From: Verminephrobacter eiseniae EF01-2 | GTDB taxonomy: Bacteria; Pseudomonadota; Gammaproteobacteria; Burkholderiales; Burkholderiaceae_C | DNA: 64,000 nt | NCBI RefSeq assembly: GCF_000015565.1 | Contig: NC_008786.1 | Coordinates: forward strand, 1 to 64,000 | Direction of reading: 5' to 3' | In this document: in pieces, positions 61,567 to 64,000 of the stretch | Position numbering within the stretch: position 1 is the first letter of the stretch | How the letters are laid out: each line of letters starts with the position of its first letter | Program-made: the position numbers and the translations under genes | Notes under the pieces: model-generated | What the model saw: only the letters and a program-made list of their open reading frames with translations | Database searches by the model: none | What the model was told of the DNA's origin: nothing

Positions 61567-62514
61567 ATGAAAATTGGCCTGTTGACAGATAGCCTGGGCG
61601 CGTTGCCCCTGGACGAGGTTCTGCAAGAATCTGCCGCGCTGGGCGTGCAAAGCGTCGAATTCGCTTGCGGCAACTGGTCGAGCGCGCCGCATATCCAGCT
61701 CGATCGGATGCTGGACGACAGCGCCCACCGCGCCAACTTCCTCGCCCGCTTGAGCGACCATGGGCTGGCGATTTCTGCGCTCAATTGCTCCGGCAACCAG
61801 TTGCACCCGGGGCCGAGCGGCAAGGCGCACCACCAGGTCGTCGAAAAGACGATAAGGCTGGCCGCGCTGCTCGAGGTCGAGCGCGTGGTCATGATGTCCG
61901 GCCTGCCCGGAGGACCGGGCGACGCCAACCCGAACTGGATCACCACCGACTGGCCGGCAGAGTGCCTGCGCATTCTCGAGCATCAATGGCAAGAGGTGCT
62001 GATTCCATACTGGCAGCGACTGGTCGAGTTTGCCAACCACCAAGGCATCCGCAAACTGTGCCTCGAACTGCACGGGCACCAGGCCGTCTACCACCCCGCC
62101 AGTTTCTGGCGCCTGCGCGAAGCCGTGGGCAACACCGTCGGCGTCAATTACGACCCCAGCCACCCGATGTGGATGGCAGCCGACCCCATCGCCGCCGTGC
62201 GCGCATTGGGCGACGCCATCTACCATGTGCACGCCAAGGACACCCGCATCGAAACCGTCCCGGCGGGCATCGACGGCATGCTCGAAACCCGCGCAGCCAG
62301 CCAGGTCGCGCAGCGCTCCTGGAACTACGTCACGCTCGGCTACGGCCACGGCGAAGCGTGGTGGAAACAGTTCCTCGCCGCCCTGCACATGAGCGGCTAT
62401 GACGACGTTCTGTCCATCGAGCACGAAGACATGGCCATGTCGCCGCTGGAAGGCGTGCGCAAATCGGTGCGGCTGCTGCAAAACTGCGCCGTCAATCTGA
62501 AAAACCAGGGATGA
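61567..62514 (+). CDS. Sugar phosphate isomerase/epimerase-family protein
   Basis: A 315-residue AP-endonuclease-2-like TIM barrel (IolE/IolI/KguE superfamily). It opens MKIGLLTDSLGALPLDEVL and carries metal-site motifs CLELHGHQAVYHP near 176, NYDPSHPMWMAADP near 196 and VHAKDTRIE near 219, with a late SIEHEDMAMSP. An isomerase, epimerase or dehydratase of a keto-sugar or cyclitol; the exact reaction cannot be read. 41 bp after the deacetylase gene. Confidence 0.88.
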   Translation: MKIGLLTDSLGALPLDEVLQESAALGVQSVEFACGNWSSAPHIQLDRMLDDSAHRANFLARLSDHGLAISALNCSGNQLHPGPSGKAHHQVVEKTIRLAALLEVERVVMMSGLPGGPGDANPNWITTDWPAECLRILEHQWQEVLIPYWQRLVEFANHQGIRKLCLELHGHQAVYHPASFWRLREAVGNTVGVNYDPSHPMWMAADPIAAVRALGDAIYHVHAKDTRIETVPAGIDGMLETRAASQVAQRSWNYVTLGYGHGEAWWKQFLAALHMSGYDDVLSIEHEDMAMSPLEGVRKSVRLLQNCAVNLKNQG

Positions 62515-62600
62515 AGGCGCAAGGATGAAAAAAACTGCTCCGTGGTAGCGGGCGGCAGGACAGGTTTCATCCTTCATCCTTCATCCTTCATCCTTCATCC
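62509..62600. repeat. GGATGAA pair facing five TTCATCC heptamers
   Basis: GGATGAA occurs at the isomerase stop and again just after. TTCATCC is repeated five times in tandem at 62566-62600, before the next start at 62617. The two sets are complementary and could fold into alternative hairpins in the transcript between the isomerase and oxidoreductase genes. A transcript-stability or attenuation role is possible but unproved. Confidence 0.6.
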
Positions 62601-62616
62601 TTGAAGAAAGCCCGGC

Positions 62617-63705
62617 ATGAGCAGAGTAAAAGTTGGCGTCATTGGCGCAGGCACCATTTCGCAGGTCGAGCATGTGCCCAATCTGATACGCCTGCGCGAC
62701 AAGTTCGAACTGGTTGGCATTGCCGACCCCTCGAAGACCGCGCGCGATTTCATCACCGCAAGCTACGGCGTGAAAGGCTTCGAGACGCCCGAAGCCCTGT
62801 TCGGCGAACCACTCGATGCGGTCGTCATCGGCTCGCCCGACATGCTGCACCACGAGCAGGTGCTGGCGGCGCTCGATCTTGGGCTGCATGTATTCTGCGA
62901 AAAGCCCCTGTGCTATTCGCCGGAGGAGATCGACGACATCATCGCCGCGCGCAACGAGGCGGGCAAAGTGGTGCAGGTCGGCTACATGAAACGCTTCGAC
63001 CCGAACTACCAACTGGCGCTACAGCACTTGCCAGGCACGGCCCAAACCCTGCGCTATATCTCGGTCGAGGTCAACGACCCGGACGCCTGGCCCTTCATCC
63101 GGCACCATGCCACCGGGCGCGGCACGGACATTGCGCGCAGCATGATCGAGGCCGCCGCAGCCAAACAAAAAACGCAAATCGCCCGCGCCATCGGCCACCA
63201 GGCCAACGCCGCCACGGTGCGCGGTTTTGCCACGGCCTACGCTTCGGCCCTGGTGCATGATGTCAACGCCGTGCATGGCATGCTCGACGTGCTCGGCGTG
63301 CCGGACGGCAAAATCGTCGGCGCAGAAATTTTCGCCAACGGCGACGGCGGCCAGGGCGCGGTGCGCCTGCTCGACGGCCAGGCCCTGTGGAACATGGCGC
63401 ACCTGAGCGTGCCCGCGCTGGCCGACTACAAGGAGCGCATCACGCTGTTCTTCGACGATGCGATCATGGCGCTTGAATTCCCCTCGCCCTGGCTGAACCA
63501 CCAGCCGACACGGGTGACGGTGAAAAAATCCGACGGCCACACCCTGTCCCGAACCGAATTGCGCGCCGGTTTCGAAGAAGCCTTTGTCGAGGAGATGATT
63601 GGCTTCTGGGGCGCCATCGTGAACGGCGACAAGGTGCGCAACCCGGCCGAGGATGCGCGCCGGGATCAGGCTTTGTTGTGCGGGTTGGGCAGGATGGCAC
63701 ACTAG
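62617..63705 (+). CDS. Gfo/Idh/MocA-family oxidoreductase
   Basis: A 362-residue NAD(P)-dependent dehydrogenase: Rossmann motif VGVIGAGTISQVEHVPNL near 6, the catalytic motif FCEKPLCYSP near 92 (EKP), and the C-terminal alpha-beta domain with HDVNAVHGMLDVL. Family members oxidise myo-inositol and other polyols. The stop codon TAG (63703-63705) lies inside the CTAG boundary of the MITE-like element, so the original C-terminus may be lost. Probably the last gene of the catabolic locus. Confidence 0.92.
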   Translation: MSRVKVGVIGAGTISQVEHVPNLIRLRDKFELVGIADPSKTARDFITASYGVKGFETPEALFGEPLDAVVIGSPDMLHHEQVLAALDLGLHVFCEKPLCYSPEEIDDIIAARNEAGKVVQVGYMKRFDPNYQLALQHLPGTAQTLRYISVEVNDPDAWPFIRHHATGRGTDIARSMIEAAAAKQKTQIARAIGHQANAATVRGFATAYASALVHDVNAVHGMLDVLGVPDGKIVGAEIFANGDGGQGAVRLLDGQALWNMAHLSVPALADYKERITLFFDDAIMALEFPSPWLNHQPTRVTVKKSDGHTLSRTELRAGFEEAFVEEMIGFWGAIVNGDKVRNPAEDARRDQALLCGLGRMAH

Positions 63706-63868
63706 TGTCGCGTCACCGATCATCTGTCGGTCTGCGCTGGCCATCGAAGCGCATCGCGGCGTTGCATCGCTTGCCAATACAGCTCGGTATGGGCTGCGCG
63801 ATGCGCCTTGCGCTACGCTCCGATGGCTACGCGCAGCCTACGACATCTGATCGGTGACGCGACACTAG
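63702..63868 (+). mobile_element. MITE-like element, copy 3
   Basis: 167 bp, same orientation and ends as copy 1, both boundaries CTAG. Its left CTAG creates the stop codon of the oxidoreductase gene. Downstream to the window end no gene was recognised. Confidence 0.85.
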
Positions 63869-64000
63869 AGGTCTCTTCGGCTCGCCGCGCCAGCGGCCGA
63901 CATTCCGCTGATTTACCTGGACCGGAACCACGAATAGCGACGACGAGGAGATTTCATGGGTTCCTTGCCAGCAACTTTTGCTTGAAAACATGGCCTACGA

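Noticed and set aside
63957..63986. Nine-codon frame after a good GAGGAG ribosome-binding site at the window end
   Set aside because: Too short to judge, and the window ends a few bases later; it could be a leader peptide or the start of a disrupted gene.

Overview
The window looks like the replication-origin end of a GC-rich betaproteobacterial chromosome. It opens with dnaA, dnaN and gyrB, and the PilMNOPQ, PanB, CyaY, Bug-receptor and NadC-NadA gene types and arrangements match Burkholderiales, family Comamonadaceae (Acidovorax or Verminephrobacter type). The genus is an inference from memory of related genomes; the sequence alone does not prove it. No rRNA, tRNA or CRISPR array was seen. 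The third-position GC is so high that many long antisense ORFs are shadows of real genes.

Layout. 1-5927: origin-proximal sequence with 10-bp iterons and DnaA boxes, then dnaA, dnaN, gyrB. 5932-11350: a 5.4-kb element with 26-bp terminal inverted repeats, subterminal repeats and a 5-bp target duplication (AACGG), inserted against the gyrB stop codon. It carries remnants of an OLD-family nuclease and a DEDDh exonuclease, the mobile mystery protein A/B pair (HTH plus Fic) and an 828-residue TOTE-type primase-helicase, but no recognisable transposase. 11421-21254: a LysR regulator, xdhC, an MFS exporter, hemE, priA, a glycosyltransferase-like membrane protein and aroK. 21277-26278: a candidate SAH riboswitch, an N-terminally short metH, a TetR regulator and aroB. 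26392-32660: a lipoprotein gene and the pilMNOPQ type IV pilus operon on the minus strand. 33001-44772: mrcA, cyaY, a D-lactate dehydrogenase-like oxidase, nadC-nadA, panB, panC, a metallopeptidase and a two-component system. 44773-54653: an orphan receiver, moeB, a C-terminal processing protease, gpmA, a dehydratase, a Bug receptor, then rhodanese, grxC, secB and gpsA. 54844-63705: a catabolic locus with an IolE-like dehydratase, a MocR-type regulator, a sugar ABC transporter, a PIG-L deacetylase, a sugar isomerase and a Gfo/Idh/MocA oxidoreductase.

Two regions stand out. The first is the transposon-like island with the TOTE-type primase-helicase, a decayed mobile defence island. The second is the moc/iol-like locus, whose parts (amine-sensing MocR family, inosose dehydratase, MocA-type dehydrogenase, N-deacetylase, sugar importer) suggest uptake and breakdown of an N-acylated aminocyclitol or inositol conjugate. 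Short repeats have also shaped genes here. Three copies of a 166-bp MITE-like element sit at 3' gene ends, one of them supplying a stop codon. A 59-bp tandem array runs off the end of the iolE-like gene, and a related unit is embedded in the 5' coding region of panB.
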